From DASSJT01 sp963715025 (GTDB taxonomy: Bacteria; Actinomycetota; Actinomycetes; Actinomycetales; Dermatophilaceae): 64,000 nt of DNA. Location of the stretch: positions 1,054,001 through 1,118,000 of the forward strand of contig CAVQQQ010000002.1 of the NCBI GenBank assembly GCA_963715025.1. The letters run 5' to 3'. The translations under genes and the position numbers were made by a program. Of the stretch, positions 51,249-59,805 are shown one piece after another. The notes under the pieces are model-generated. The model did not search any database. It had not been told where the DNA came from and was given only the letters and a program-made list of their open reading frames with translations. The stretch's first letter is position 1; each line of letters starts with the position of its first letter.

Positions 51249-52467
51249 TGGCCGCCTCCCACGCGACGAGCCGAGCTAGCGCATGCTCGACGAACTGGTC
51301 TGTGGCGCCCAGGTACTCAGTGGGCGAGGCAGAGGCCCCGACCATGGGGGGCCGCTCCGCCACCAGGTCTGGACCCGTGACCTCCACGGTCCGTCGCATC
51401 GCGTCCGGGTCGACCTCGAGACCGTCCAGGACCTGCGCGGCCTGGGACGCAGCAGTCGCGGTGAGCACCAGCAGCCGCTGGAGCGCGGGCCACTCCGAAT
51501 GCCACGCTCCGTCGGGTCGCTCGTCGACGGCCTGCCCGGCGGCGAGGTGCAGCTGGGCTCCGAGCAGCGGCGCCTGGAGGGCGGCGGCCTTGACCAGTAC
51601 TGACAGGACGGGGTTGCGCTTGTGCGGCATCGTCGATGAGGCGCCACGGCCATCACCTCCCGGCTCGCGAACCTCCGCGATCTCGGGCCTGGCCATCAGG
51701 GCGACGTCCGACGCGACGACACCGAGGGCATCGGTGACGCCCACGAGCGTGTCCCCGAGGCGGGTGACTGGGGTGCGCTGGGTGTGCCACGGAGTCCCCG
51801 GCCACGTGAGCCCCAGTTCGTCGGCGAAGCGCTCCGCGGCCAAGAGCGGGTCCGGCACCAGCGCGGCCACGAGGGACAGGGTGCCTGCCGCTCCGCCGCA
51901 CTGTGCTGGGAGTGCCCGCTTCGTGCCCTCGACCTGCTCCGCGGCGTCGAGAACCCCCTCCAACCATCGGGCGGCCTTGAGGCCGAAGGTGATCGGCACC
52001 GCATGCTGGGTGAGCGTGCGGCCCACCATGACTGTTTCGCGGTGCGCTTCGGCCAGTCGCCCGAGCGCTCGCCCGGAGCGGGCCAGATCGGCCCCGACGG
52101 CCCCCAGGACCCTCCGAGCGCAGAGCATCATCGCCGTGTCGAGCACGTCCTGGCTGGTCAGGCCCCGATGCACCGCCTCGGCCGCAGCCCCGTCACGCTG
52201 TGCGACGACCTTTCGCAGCTGCGTGACCAGAGGGAGCACGGGGTTGCCACCCGCCTCGGCCGCCTCGGCCAACCGGGCGGTGGCGGGCCGCCACTGTGCC
52301 GCCGCAGCCCTCACCACCGCGGCGCGGTCCGCGGGGAGGCCACCGACCGCAGCCACCGCTCCGACCCAGGCGACCTCCACAGTCACCATGGCCGCCGCCA
52401 CCGCGTCGTCGTCGGCGAGGTCAGTCACCCGGTGCGCGCCGGGCTGGAGGAGTCGATAGTCGGCCAT
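51241..52467 (-). CDS. pcaB: 3-carboxy-cis,cis-muconate cycloisomerase
   Basis: 408 residues from ATG 52467. It belongs to the fumarase/aspartase superfamily: signature SSTMPHKRNPVLSVLV, HRGLTSQDVLDTAMML, GRTLTQHAVPITFGLKAA and GAWHSEWPALQRLLVLTATA. It cyclises 3-carboxymuconate to 4-carboxymuconolactone. It lies three bases after pcaG and overlaps pcaD by eight bases, consistent with one polycistronic mRNA. Confidence 0.92.
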   Translation of the reverse strand: MADYRLLQPGAHRVTDLADDDAVAAAMVTVEVAWVGAVAAVGGLPADRAAVVRAAAAQWRPATARLAEAAEAGGNPVLPLVTQLRKVVAQRDGAAAEAVHRGLTSQDVLDTAMMLCARRVLGAVGADLARSGRALGRLAEAHRETVMVGRTLTQHAVPITFGLKAARWLEGVLDAAEQVEGTKRALPAQCGGAAGTLSLVAALVPDPLLAAERFADELGLTWPGTPWHTQRTPVTRLGDTLVGVTDALGVVASDVALMARPEIAEVREPGGDGRGASSTMPHKRNPVLSVLVKAAALQAPLLGAQLHLAAGQAVDERPDGAWHSEWPALQRLLVLTATAASQAAQVLDGLEVDPDAMRRTVEVTGPDLVAERPPMVGASASPTEYLGATDQFVEHALARLVAWEAANG

Positions 52468-52470
52468 GGG

Positions 52471-53082
52471 TCAGGGCCGGTGCTGCGGGAAGGCCAGGAA
52501 CACCGTCTCGCGGTCTCCTTGCAGGTGCACGTCGAAGCGCAGGTCTCCCCCTGCTCCCTCGTCCGCTCCATCGCGGACGGCCACCAGCGTGTCCCGGCGC
52601 TGCGGCGTCAGCCAGGACAGGAGTGGGTCAGCGCCGAGGGCTGCGTCGTCGCCGGGCACGTAGGCCCGCGTGAAGAGCCGGTTGAGCAGTCCGCGCGCGA
52701 ACACGGTCAGGGCGAAGAACGGGGCCGCGCCCTGCGCAGTCGCCCCGGGCACCACCGTCGTGAAGCTGTAGCGCCCGCCCGGGTCGACGGCGCAGCGCCC
52801 CCAACCGGTGAAAATCGTGCCGTCTCTGCGGATCGACCCCTCGACGGCGGGAACCCGGCCCGCGGGGTCTGCCTGGCGCAGCTCGAGCATCGCGTCCGGG
52901 ATGGGCTGGCCGTCGCCGTCGAAGACGGTCCCGTGCAGGCGGACAGCGCCGGGCGTGCCAGGCGGGACCAGCTCCCGGTCGCGCGCGTAGGGCAGGGCGA
53001 AGCCGTAGAACGGGCCTATGGTCTGGCCCGGCGTGGCCGTGAGGTCGGGGGGCGCGTCCACCCTCCGGTCGGCGTCAGGCAT
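52471..53082 (-). CDS. pcaG: Protocatechuate 3,4-dioxygenase alpha subunit
   Basis: 203 residues from ATG 53082, overlapping pcaH. ATPGQTIGPFYGFALPYARD, VRLHGTVFDGDGQPIPDAML, GRCAVDPGGRYSFTTVVPGA and FALTVFARGLLNRLFTRAYV are the usual alpha-subunit blocks. It lacks the four iron ligands, as expected; these are on PcaH. It forms the (alpha-beta)Fe complex that cleaves the aromatic ring. Confidence 0.92.
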   Translation of the reverse strand: MPDADRRVDAPPDLTATPGQTIGPFYGFALPYARDRELVPPGTPGAVRLHGTVFDGDGQPIPDAMLELRQADPAGRVPAVEGSIRRDGTIFTGWGRCAVDPGGRYSFTTVVPGATAQGAAPFFALTVFARGLLNRLFTRAYVPGDDAALGADPLLSWLTPQRRDTLVAVRDGADEGAGGDLRFDVHLQGDRETVFLAFPQHRP

Positions 53083-53887
53083 GCGACTCCTCCCCCGGCT
53101 CGCGCCACGTGGCGTGGCTCCCCGTCAGGACGATGTCCCAGCGGAACCCGAGCAGCCATTCATGCTGGGACAGATCGTGGTCGTAGGCAGCAACGAGCCG
53201 GTCGCGCGCCCTCTGGTCGGTGATCGACTGGTAGATCGGGTCGAGCACGAACAGCGGGTCACCCGGAAAGTACATCTGGGTGATCATCCGCTGGGTGAAG
53301 TCCGTGCCGAACAGGGAGAAGTGGATGTGCGCCGGCCGCCAGGCGTTGCGGTGGTTGCGCCACGGGTAGGGGCCCGGCTTGACCGTTGTGAACGCATAGT
53401 TGCCGTCCGCGTCGGTGAGGCAGCGGCCGACGCCGGTGAAGTGCGGGTCCACGGGCGCCGGGTGCTGGTCCCGCTTGTGGATGTACCGGCCCGCCGCGTT
53501 GGCTTGCCAGATCTCGACCAGCTGACGGCGCACCGGGCGGCCCTCGCCGTCCAGCACTCGGCCCCGCACCAGGATCCGCTCGCCGATGGGCTCCCCGCCG
53601 TCCTGGATGGTCAAGTTTGCCTCGAGCGGGTCGACGTCCGTCACCCCGAAGACCGGGGCCACCAGCTCGGCTCCCTCGGGGTCGGCATGGTGCAGGTCCT
53701 TGGTCGGGTGCCGCAGGATCGAGCTGCGGTATGCCGGGAAGTCCAGTCGCGGCTGGGTCTCGCCCGACGCCCTGGCATGGGCCGCCGCGATCTCGGCGCT
53801 GATCTCCGTCTGGGAGGCCAGGGCCGGCGGCGCGGCCAGCGGCAGCCGTGCCAGCGTGTCGCCGGTCAGCGTCGACCCGTCGTCCAT
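53075..53887 (-). CDS. pcaH: Protocatechuate 3,4-dioxygenase beta subunit
   Basis: 270 residues from ATG 53887, the operon's first gene; a TACCAT -10 box ends 6 bases upstream, fitting a leaderless mRNA. The iron-ligand regions are visible: Tyr in NAAGRYIHKRDQ, Tyr in PGPYPWRNHRNAWRPAHIHF with two His, and the FPAYRSSILRHPTKDL lead. PRLDF and GVGRCLTDADGNYAFTTVKP are standard. It performs intradiol cleavage of protocatechuate to 3-carboxy-cis,cis-muconate. The upstream palindrome probably binds the IclR regulator. Confidence 0.93.
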   Translation of the reverse strand: MDDGSTLTGDTLARLPLAAPPALASQTEISAEIAAAHARASGETQPRLDFPAYRSSILRHPTKDLHHADPEGAELVAPVFGVTDVDPLEANLTIQDGGEPIGERILVRGRVLDGEGRPVRRQLVEIWQANAAGRYIHKRDQHPAPVDPHFTGVGRCLTDADGNYAFTTVKPGPYPWRNHRNAWRPAHIHFSLFGTDFTQRMITQMYFPGDPLFVLDPIYQSITDQRARDRLVAAYDHDLSQHEWLLGFRWDIVLTGSHATWREPGEESHA

Positions 53888-53893
53888 CGGCCC

Positions 53894-53940
53894 ATGGTAG
53901 CCAGGTGTTCGCATTTTGGAGAAGTGTTCATAATGCGAAC
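53894..53940 (-). promoter_or_regulatory. pca operon promoter and palindromic operator
   Basis: GTTCGCATT (53907-53915) and AATGCGAAC (53932-53940) form a perfect 9-bp inverted repeat with 16 bases between. The right part, GTTCATAATGCGAAC (53926-53940), is itself a GTTC-N7-GAAC palindrome typical of IclR-family sites. TACCAT (53899-53894 on the minus strand), six bases before the pcaH start, is the candidate -10. The operator covers the -35 side. Confidence 0.7.
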
Positions 53941-54003
53941 TTCCAGAGATTCCTGGTGGCCCTTCCCGCGTGCCCAGCTCCCCGGCATACCTCCGCGCCG
54001 ACC

Positions 54004-55740
54004 TCAGGCGAGGACCCGCTCGGCCCGGTTGACCGCGGACAGGATCGCCGTGAGTGATGCCTTCACGATCGAGCTGTGCAGGCCCACACCCCACAGCACG
54101 CGGTCGCCGACGGCGCACTCGACGTAGGCAGCCGCCTTCGCGTCACCACCAGCGGACAGCGCGTGCTCGTGGTAGTCGAGCACGCGGACGTCGATGCCGA
54201 AGCTGCCGAGGGCGTCGATGAACGCTGCGATCGGGCCGTTGCCGACGCCCTCCACCGTGACCTCCTGGCCGCGGTCGCGCATCGTCGCGGTGATCCGGTC
54301 CTGGCCCTCCGCGCTGACCAGCGCGTGGCTGACCGGCGTGAACCGACCCCAGCGGTTGGTGGCGCCGTCGGTCGCCGGCAGGTACTCGTCCTCGAACACG
54401 CTCCACAGCTCGGCCGGGCTGACCTCCCCGCCCTCGTTGTCGGTCTTGGCCTGCACGACACCGCTGAACTCGATCTGGAGCCGGCGCGGCAGGTCCAGCT
54501 GGTGCTCGGACTTGAGGATGTAGGCCACGCCGCCCTTGCCCGACTGGCTGTTGACCCGGACCACTGCCTCGTATGAGCGCCCGATGTCATGGGGGTCGAT
54601 CGGCAGGTACGGCACCCCCCACACGAGCTCGCTGATGGCCTTGCCCGACTCGGTCGTCTGCCGGTCCATGGCCTCGAAGCCCTTCTTGATCGCATCCTGG
54701 TGGGAGCCGGAGAAGGCCGTGAAGACCAGGTCGCCTCCCCATGGATGGCGCTCGGGCACCGGCAGCTGGTTGCAGTGCTCCACCGTGCGGCGGATCTCGT
54801 CGATATCGGAGAAGTCGATCTGCGGGTCGATGCCCTGGGAGAACAGGTTCATCCCGAGTGTGACCAGGCAGACGTTGCCGGTTCGCTCGCCGTTGCCGAA
54901 AAGGCACCCCTCGATGCGGTCGGCGCCGGCCAGGTAGCCCAGCTCGGCGGCGGCGACCCCGGTGCCGCGGTCGTTGTGCGGGTGCAGGGAGACGACGATC
55001 GACTCGCGGTGCTCCAGGTTCCGGACCATCCACTCGATCGAGTCGGCATAGACGTTGGGTGTGGCCATCTCGACGGTCGCCGGCAGGTTGATGATCATCT
55101 TGTGGTCGGGCGTCGGGTCGATGACCTCGATGACCTCGTTGCAGATCCGCACCGCGAAGTCGAGCTCGGTGCCGGTGTAGGACTCCGGCGAGTACTCGTA
55201 GTAGACGTCGGTGTCGGGGATGGTCTCCTCGAGCTTGCGGCACAGGCGGGCAGCCTGCACAGCGATGTCGACGATGCCATCCTGGTCGAGCCCGAAGACC
55301 ACCCGCCGCTGCAGCACCGATGTCGAGTTGTAGAAGTGGACGATGGCCTGCTTGGCCCCACGGATCGCGTCGAAGGTGCGCTCCACCAGGTGGTCGCGGC
55401 ACTGGGTCAGCACCTGGATCGTCACATCGTCGGGGATCAGGTCCTTCTCGATGAGCATCCGGACGAAGTCGAAGTCGGTCTGGCTCGCGGAGGGAAAGCC
55501 GACCTCGATCTCCTTGTAGCCCATGCGCACGAGCAGGTCGAACATCCGCTTCTTGCGCTCCGGGCTCATCGGGTCGATGAGCGCCTGGTTGCCGTCCCGC
55601 AGGTCGACCGCGCACCAGCGCGGGGCCTGGGTGATGACGCGCGTGGGCCAGGTGCGGTCCGGCAGGTCGACCTTGATCTGGTCCTGGAAGGGTACGTACT
55701 TCTTGACCGGCATGCCCGAGGGCTGCTGCGGATGGATCAT
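54004..55740 (-). CDS. leuA: 2-isopropylmalate synthase
   Basis: 578 residues from ATG 55740, with an AAGGCGAG site upstream. The catalytic barrel has CAVDLRDGNQALIDPMSPER, KEIEVGFPSASQTDFDF, the metal His pair in VVSLHPHNDRGTGVAAAELG and NVCLVTLGMNLFSQGIDPQI. The C-terminal LeuA allosteric domain (~440-578) has VEGVGNGPIAAFIDALGSFG and would bind leucine. It commits 2-oxoisovalerate to leucine synthesis. A leucine-rich short frame upstream suggests attenuation control. Confidence 0.94.
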   Translation of the reverse strand: MIHPQQPSGMPVKKYVPFQDQIKVDLPDRTWPTRVITQAPRWCAVDLRDGNQALIDPMSPERKKRMFDLLVRMGYKEIEVGFPSASQTDFDFVRMLIEKDLIPDDVTIQVLTQCRDHLVERTFDAIRGAKQAIVHFYNSTSVLQRRVVFGLDQDGIVDIAVQAARLCRKLEETIPDTDVYYEYSPESYTGTELDFAVRICNEVIEVIDPTPDHKMIINLPATVEMATPNVYADSIEWMVRNLEHRESIVVSLHPHNDRGTGVAAAELGYLAGADRIEGCLFGNGERTGNVCLVTLGMNLFSQGIDPQIDFSDIDEIRRTVEHCNQLPVPERHPWGGDLVFTAFSGSHQDAIKKGFEAMDRQTTESGKAISELVWGVPYLPIDPHDIGRSYEAVVRVNSQSGKGGVAYILKSEHQLDLPRRLQIEFSGVVQAKTDNEGGEVSPAELWSVFEDEYLPATDGATNRWGRFTPVSHALVSAEGQDRITATMRDRGQEVTVEGVGNGPIAAFIDALGSFGIDVRVLDYHEHALSAGGDAKAAAYVECAVGDRVLWGVGLHSSIVKASLTAILSAVNRAERVLA

Positions 55741-56273
55741 CTTGTCTCGCCTTACGTTTCGCGGGCCCAACCCCGTTAATGGGTGTCAGCCGGACACGAA
55801 CGACTCCGCGACGAGGGGCGGCTGATCGGTCAGGCCCCGCCGCGGCGGCGAAGGAGGAGGCGCGCACAAAGCACGAGCAGAGGGTATGCCGTGTGCTCGC
55901 CTCCCGTCCACCTCGCGGATCGAGCGGCTCACCATGCGGACCGCAGGGGGCCGCTCCCACGGGTGGCAAGCGGCCCCGATAGGGCCCTGCCCGCTACCAC
56001 CTTTGCGTGGTGGCGCGACGAGGGGCGGGTGCTGCGGCGACGGCCGCTTCCCACTTCCTGGTCGAGCCCTGTTTGCCGGCCGCTGAGCCTGATGGCCTCG
56101 ACGCGGGATCCACCGGAATGCCGTAACTGGGGCCTTAAGGCCCTTGTCGACCGTGGGCCGCCAGCGGACCTTTGCGCCAACGGACCCTGTATGGGTCGCG
56201 CTGGGATACGGATCTCGGAACGGTCCTTCGGAGGGCAGCACGTCGCTGCCGGGTCCAGATCAAGGAGGACGCC
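55741..56273. other. Divergent spacer between leuA and the 56274 gene
   Basis: 533 bases. Apart from the candidate leader peptide at 55830-55874, I see no convincing gene. TCAGCCG (minus strand ~55826-55820) and CGGCTGA ~27 bases further on could pair, upstream of leuA. Confidence 0.4.
55830..55874 (-). CDS. Candidate leaderless leader peptide for leuA
   Basis: GTG CTT TGT GCG CGC CTC CTC CTT and so on: peptide MLCARLLLRRRGGA, 14 codons with four leucines, three of them in a row. TACCCT ends exactly six bases before the GTG, matching the leaderless promoters elsewhere in the window, and a weak -35 (TGGACG) lies 18 bases further upstream. It sits 89 bases before leuA on the same strand. Stalling at Leu codons would be a classical attenuation signal. 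No strong terminator is obvious between it and leuA, so this is a hypothesis. Confidence 0.35.
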   Translation of the reverse strand: MLCARLLLRRRGGA

Positions 56274-56750
56274 ATGCGACTACTACACAACCCACAGGCT
56301 GCGAGGGCTCCTGCGCGCGATGGGTCCAGCCCAGGGGCCGCGAAGCGGGCCATTCGGTTCGGAGTGCATGTGCTGGAGATGTGCGCCGTGATGTGCCTCG
56401 GCGGAGGACTGCTGATGGTGCTGTTCTTCGGGGGCGCATCAGTTCTGGGGTACCCCGACCTGCCGCAGACGGCACCTGCACTGTCGGCCCTGACGGTCGC
56501 CACCTGCCTTGCCGCGTCCATGGTGGCCTGGATGCGCTTCAGGGGAATGGAGTGGCGGCCCACCCTGGAGATGGCCGGCTCGTCGATAGCCGTCGGAGTG
56601 CTGGTGATCGCTGGCTACTGGCTTGGCATCGTGCCTGGAACCGTTCTGATCCAGCTCTGCGGTGTGGCGTGTGTGGCCATGATCGCCATCATGCTCTTCC
56701 GCTTCGACCTCTATGCATCCCACGCAGGCCACCACGCTCCTGCGGGCTGA
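56274..56750 (+). CDS. Four-helix membrane protein, unrecognised
   Basis: 158 residues from ATG 56274, with AAGGAGG eight bases upstream. Helices: MCAVMCLGGGLLMVLFFGGA, ALSALTVATCLAASMVAWMR, SSIAVGVLVIAGYWLGIVPG and QLCGVACVAMIAIMLFRFDL. The MVAWMRFRGMEWRPTLEMAG turn resembles actinobacterial proteins that are sometimes labelled flagellar biosynthesis FliP, but it lacks the size and motifs of FliP. The Asp/His-rich C-terminus (LYASHAGHHAPAG) may bind metal. Function unknown. Confidence 0.55.
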   Translation: MRLLHNPQAARAPARDGSSPGAAKRAIRFGVHVLEMCAVMCLGGGLLMVLFFGGASVLGYPDLPQTAPALSALTVATCLAASMVAWMRFRGMEWRPTLEMAGSSIAVGVLVIAGYWLGIVPGTVLIQLCGVACVAMIAIMLFRFDLYASHAGHHAPAG

Positions 56751-56789
56751 GCAGACGCCCCGAGGGCGGCAGGAAAGGATGGTGGCTTC

Positions 56790-57044
56790 ATGCGGATTGC
56801 CTACTTCTACCTCATGGAGGATGACCCCGAGCGGGTGCGAGTTGTCGCGCCTCAGCACGCCGGCTACTGGCGTGACCTTGCAGCAACCGGCTACCTCGGC
56901 GGACCTTTCGCAGACAGGTCCGGCGGCCTGATCACCTTTGAAGCGCACTCCCATGAGGAGGCGGAGCGGTTGGTGGCCAATGACCCCTTTCTCCGTCAGG
57001 GACTCCTGCAGAGCCGCTGGCTCAAGGAATGGGTCATCGACTGA
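56790..57044 (+). CDS. YciI-like protein
   Basis: 84 residues from ATG 56790, 39 bases after the membrane-protein gene. The sequence MRIAYFYLMEDDPERVRVVA then PQHAGYWRDLAATGYLGGPF ADRSGGLITFEA and AERLVANDPFLRQGLLQS matches the YciI dimeric alpha/beta-barrel fold, with the His-Asp pair (PQHAGYW; NDPF) thought to be at the active site. The biochemical function of most YciI proteins is unknown. Likely cotranscribed with the preceding gene. Confidence 0.75.
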   Translation: MRIAYFYLMEDDPERVRVVAPQHAGYWRDLAATGYLGGPFADRSGGLITFEAHSHEEAERLVANDPFLRQGLLQSRWLKEWVID

Positions 57045-57176
57045 GCCGAGCGCGGCGCAGTCGTGCGCCTGCCGAAGGGCACGCCATCAGAAAGGGTTCG
57101 AACTGGTTTCGCCGCTCAGGTTCCCCTTTTCGCTACTACCGGGTAACAATGGGGGGACCCGCGAGGAGGCGAGCCC

Positions 57177-59135
57177 ATGAGCAGCGATGTCAGGCAGACC
57201 CGGCCCCAGGCCGACGTGCGACGAGTAGAGGCCAGCGAGCGAGAAGCCCGCGAGCTCGCCGAGGCGTCCCGGGAGGAGGTGTGGACCCGGCCGAGCTTCG
57301 CCAAAGAGCTCTACCTCGGGCGCTTCGACCTCGGCCTCGTGCACCCCCACCCCCGGAGCAAACCGGAGGACGACGCGCGCGCGGATGAGTTCCTGGAGAA
57401 GCTGCGCGCCCTGTGCATGACGTTCGACGGCGCGCGGATCGAGCGCGACGCCGTGATCCCGGACGAGTACTTCATCGCGCTGGCCGAGATCGGCGCGTTC
57501 GGCATGAAGATCCCCCGCGAGTACGGCGGCCTGGGCCTGACCATGTCCGCCTACGGCAAGGCCCTGATGCTGGTGGGATCGACCAATCCCAGCCTCGGCG
57601 CGCTGCTCTCGGCCCACCAGTCGATCGGCGTTCCCGAGCCGGTGAAACTGGTCGGTACCAAGGCCCAGAAAGAGGCCTTCCTCCCCCGCTGCGCCGCCGG
57701 CGCGATCTCGGCGTTCCTCCTGACCGAGCCCGACGTGGGGTCGGACCCGGCCCGGATGGCCAGCACCGCTACCCCGACACCTGACGGCACGGCATACATC
57801 CTGGACGGCGTGAAGCTGTGGACCACCAACGGGGTCGTCGCCGAGCTGCTCGTCGTCATGGCGCGCGTGCCGAAGCATGAGGGCGGCCGCGGCGGCATCA
57901 CGGCGTTCGTCGTCGAGGGCGCCTCGGAGGGCGTCACCGTGGAGCGGCGCAACTCGTTCATGGGGCTCAAGGGCATCGAGAACGGGCTCACGCGGTTCCA
58001 CCAGGTGCGGGTGCCCGTCGAGAACCGGCTCGGCGCCGAGGGCGAGGGGCTGAAGATCGCGCTGACGACCTTGAATGCCGGCCGCCTGTCGATCCCGGCC
58101 ATGTGCGCGGCGGCGGGCAAGTGGTGCCTGAAGATCGCGCGCGAGTGGTCGGCCGAGCGGGTCCAGTGGGGTCGGCCGGTCGGCGAGCACGGCGCGGTGG
58201 CCGAGAAACTGGCGTTCATCGCTGCGAACACCTATGGGCTGGAATCCGTTCTTGAGATGTCGGCCCAGCTCGCCGATGCCGGCGGCAAGGACATCCGCAT
58301 CGAAGCCGCGCTGGCGAAGCTGTGGTCGAGCGAGATGGCCTGGCTGATCGCCGACGAGCTGGTGCAGATCCGGGGCGGTCGCGGCTACGAAACGGCGGCC
58401 TCCCTCGCGGCCCGCGGCGAGCGGGCGGTGCCGGCCGAGCAGATCCTGCGCGACCTGCGGATCAACCGGATCTTCGAGGGCTCGACCGAGATCATGCACC
58501 TGCTCATCGCCCGCGAGGCGGTCGACGCGCACCTCAAGGCGGCCGGCGACCTCGCCTCGGTCGACGCCTCCCTGGAGGACAAGGCCCGGGCGGCGGTGAA
58601 GGCGAGCGGGTTCTATGCCGGCTGGCTGCCGCAGCTGGCGGCCGGGCGCGGTGACCTGCCGACGTCGTATGCCGAGTTCGGGCCCCTGTCGCACCACCTG
58701 CGGTTCATCGAGCGGTCGAGTCGCAAGCTCGCGCGGCAGACGTTCTACGGGATGTCGCGGTGGCAGGCGAAGCTGGAGTACCGCCAGAGCTTCCTGGGCC
58801 GGGTCGTCGACATCGGGGCGGAGCTGTTCGCGATGGCCGCGGCGTGCAGCCGGGCCGAGATGCTCCGGAACGACGACGCCGAGCTGGGGCGGTCGGCATA
58901 CCAGCTGGCGGACGCGTTCTGCGAACAATCGCGGCTGCGGGTCAAGGCGCTCTTCGACGCGCTGTGGACCAACACCGACGACGGCGACCGACGAGTGGCC
59001 AAGGGCCTGCTGGCTGGCGACTACACCTGGCTCGAGGAGGGCGTCCTAGACCCCAGCGAGGGCACCGGGCCGTGGATCGCACCATGGTCGCCGGGCCCGA
59101 GTGAGGAGGAATCGGTCTGGCGCTCCGTGCGCTGA
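57177..59135 (+). CDS. Acyl-CoA dehydrogenase
   Basis: 652 residues from ATG 57177, with GAGGAGG about 7 bases upstream. The ACAD core has FGMKIPREYGGLGLTMSAYG, SAFLLTEPDVGSDPARMAST, LDGVKLWTTNGVVAELLVVM, FMGLKGIENGLTRFHQVRVP, the FAD loop QIRGGRGYETAASLAARGER and DLRINRIFEGSTEIMHLLIA. An ~80-residue N-terminal and ~130-residue C-terminal extension make it longer than typical 380-residue enzymes and resemble the large actinobacterial FadE group. It oxidises an acyl-CoA in beta-oxidation; chain length is not predictable. Confidence 0.87.
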   Translation: MSSDVRQTRPQADVRRVEASEREARELAEASREEVWTRPSFAKELYLGRFDLGLVHPHPRSKPEDDARADEFLEKLRALCMTFDGARIERDAVIPDEYFIALAEIGAFGMKIPREYGGLGLTMSAYGKALMLVGSTNPSLGALLSAHQSIGVPEPVKLVGTKAQKEAFLPRCAAGAISAFLLTEPDVGSDPARMASTATPTPDGTAYILDGVKLWTTNGVVAELLVVMARVPKHEGGRGGITAFVVEGASEGVTVERRNSFMGLKGIENGLTRFHQVRVPVENRLGAEGEGLKIALTTLNAGRLSIPAMCAAAGKWCLKIAREWSAERVQWGRPVGEHGAVAEKLAFIAANTYGLESVLEMSAQLADAGGKDIRIEAALAKLWSSEMAWLIADELVQIRGGRGYETAASLAARGERAVPAEQILRDLRINRIFEGSTEIMHLLIAREAVDAHLKAAGDLASVDASLEDKARAAVKASGFYAGWLPQLAAGRGDLPTSYAEFGPLSHHLRFIERSSRKLARQTFYGMSRWQAKLEYRQSFLGRVVDIGAELFAMAAACSRAEMLRNDDAELGRSAYQLADAFCEQSRLRVKALFDALWTNTDDGDRRVAKGLLAGDYTWLEEGVLDPSEGTGPWIAPWSPGPSEEESVWRSVR

Positions 59136-59221
59136 TATCCGGAGGCGCCGGGACGCTGGCGCGCTCGAAGTCATGTCGGGTCAGGTACCAAACGTACGGT
59201 TTATACAAGTCCGCATAGATG

Positions 59222-59227
59222 TACGCT
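59222..59227 (+). promoter_or_regulatory. Candidate -10 box of the toxin-antitoxin operon
   Basis: TACGCT, six bases before the antitoxin ATG at 59234: a leaderless arrangement. The preceding ~50 bases are AT-richer than the surroundings and contain CGTACG at 59189-59194. Confidence 0.45.
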
Positions 59228-59233
59228 AATGGC

Positions 59234-59509
59234 ATGTCTGCTGTCCCGGTCGTCAGCGTGAGCGAGGCCCGAAGCCACCTCGCCGACTACATCGAGCGTG
59301 CTATCGCTGAGCACGAGCCGATCTACCTCGCGCGCCGAGGACGGCGGGTGGCCGCTCTCATCAATGCCGACGACCTGGCCAGACTCATCGAGTTGGCCGA
59401 AGACATGCAGGACATCCGCGGCGCAGAGAAGGCTCGCGAGGAGATGCGTGCCACGGCTGCTGAGCCAATCCCATGGGAGGACGTCAAGGCCGACCTCGGC
59501 TTGGCATGA
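59234..59509 (+). CDS. Phd/YefM-family antitoxin
   Basis: 91 residues from ATG 59234 (an in-frame ATG at 59219 is unlikely given the promoter). The N-terminal Phd DNA-binding domain has VVSVSEARSHLADYIERAIA then EPIYLARRGRRVAALINADD LARLIELA. The acidic C-terminus (AEPIPWEDVKADLGLA) would wrap the toxin. It probably represses its own promoter alone and with the toxin. It is coupled to the toxin gene by ATGA. Confidence 0.85.
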   Translation: MSAVPVVSVSEARSHLADYIERAIAEHEPIYLARRGRRVAALINADDLARLIELAEDMQDIRGAEKAREEMRATAAEPIPWEDVKADLGLA

Positions 59510-59781
59510 GCGGACCCGAGAAGTACCGAGTCACTCTCGCTCCCGCGGCGGCTCGCAGGCTGCACAAACTGGACCACGTCGCCCGTCGACGCGTTCAGGC
59601 GGCGATCGAGCTCCTGACCGAGAATCCCAGACCACCGGCTGCCAAGCGGCTGGTGGGCGGATCCGGTGAGTGGCGGGTGCGCACGGGCGACTACCGGATC
59701 ATCTATGAGATCCACGACAGTCAACTCATCGTGCTGGTGCTCCAGTTGGGGCATCGACGCGACGTCTACAAGCTCCGCTAA
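59506..59781 (+). CDS. RelE/ParE-family toxin
   Basis: 91 residues from ATG 59506, overlapping the antitoxin stop. EKYRVTLAPAAARRLHKLDH, LTENPRPPAAKRLVGGSGEW, RVRTGDYRIIYEIHDSQLIV and LVLQLGHRRDVYK match RelE mRNA interferases, including the basic residues (RVRTGDYR, HRRDVYK) used for mRNA cleavage in the ribosome A site. It is held inactive by the Phd-type antitoxin. It neighbours a type I restriction locus. Confidence 0.87.
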   Translation: MSGPEKYRVTLAPAAARRLHKLDHVARRRVQAAIELLTENPRPPAAKRLVGGSGEWRVRTGDYRIIYEIHDSQLIVLVLQLGHRRDVYKLR

Positions 59782-59805
59782 GCCTCCGAATGGTGCGGCC
59801 ACGGT

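Noticed and set aside
59189..59215. A precise palindromic operator for the toxin-antitoxin pair
   Set aside because: CGTACG is present but the flanking arms do not pair well, so I do not claim a defined operator.
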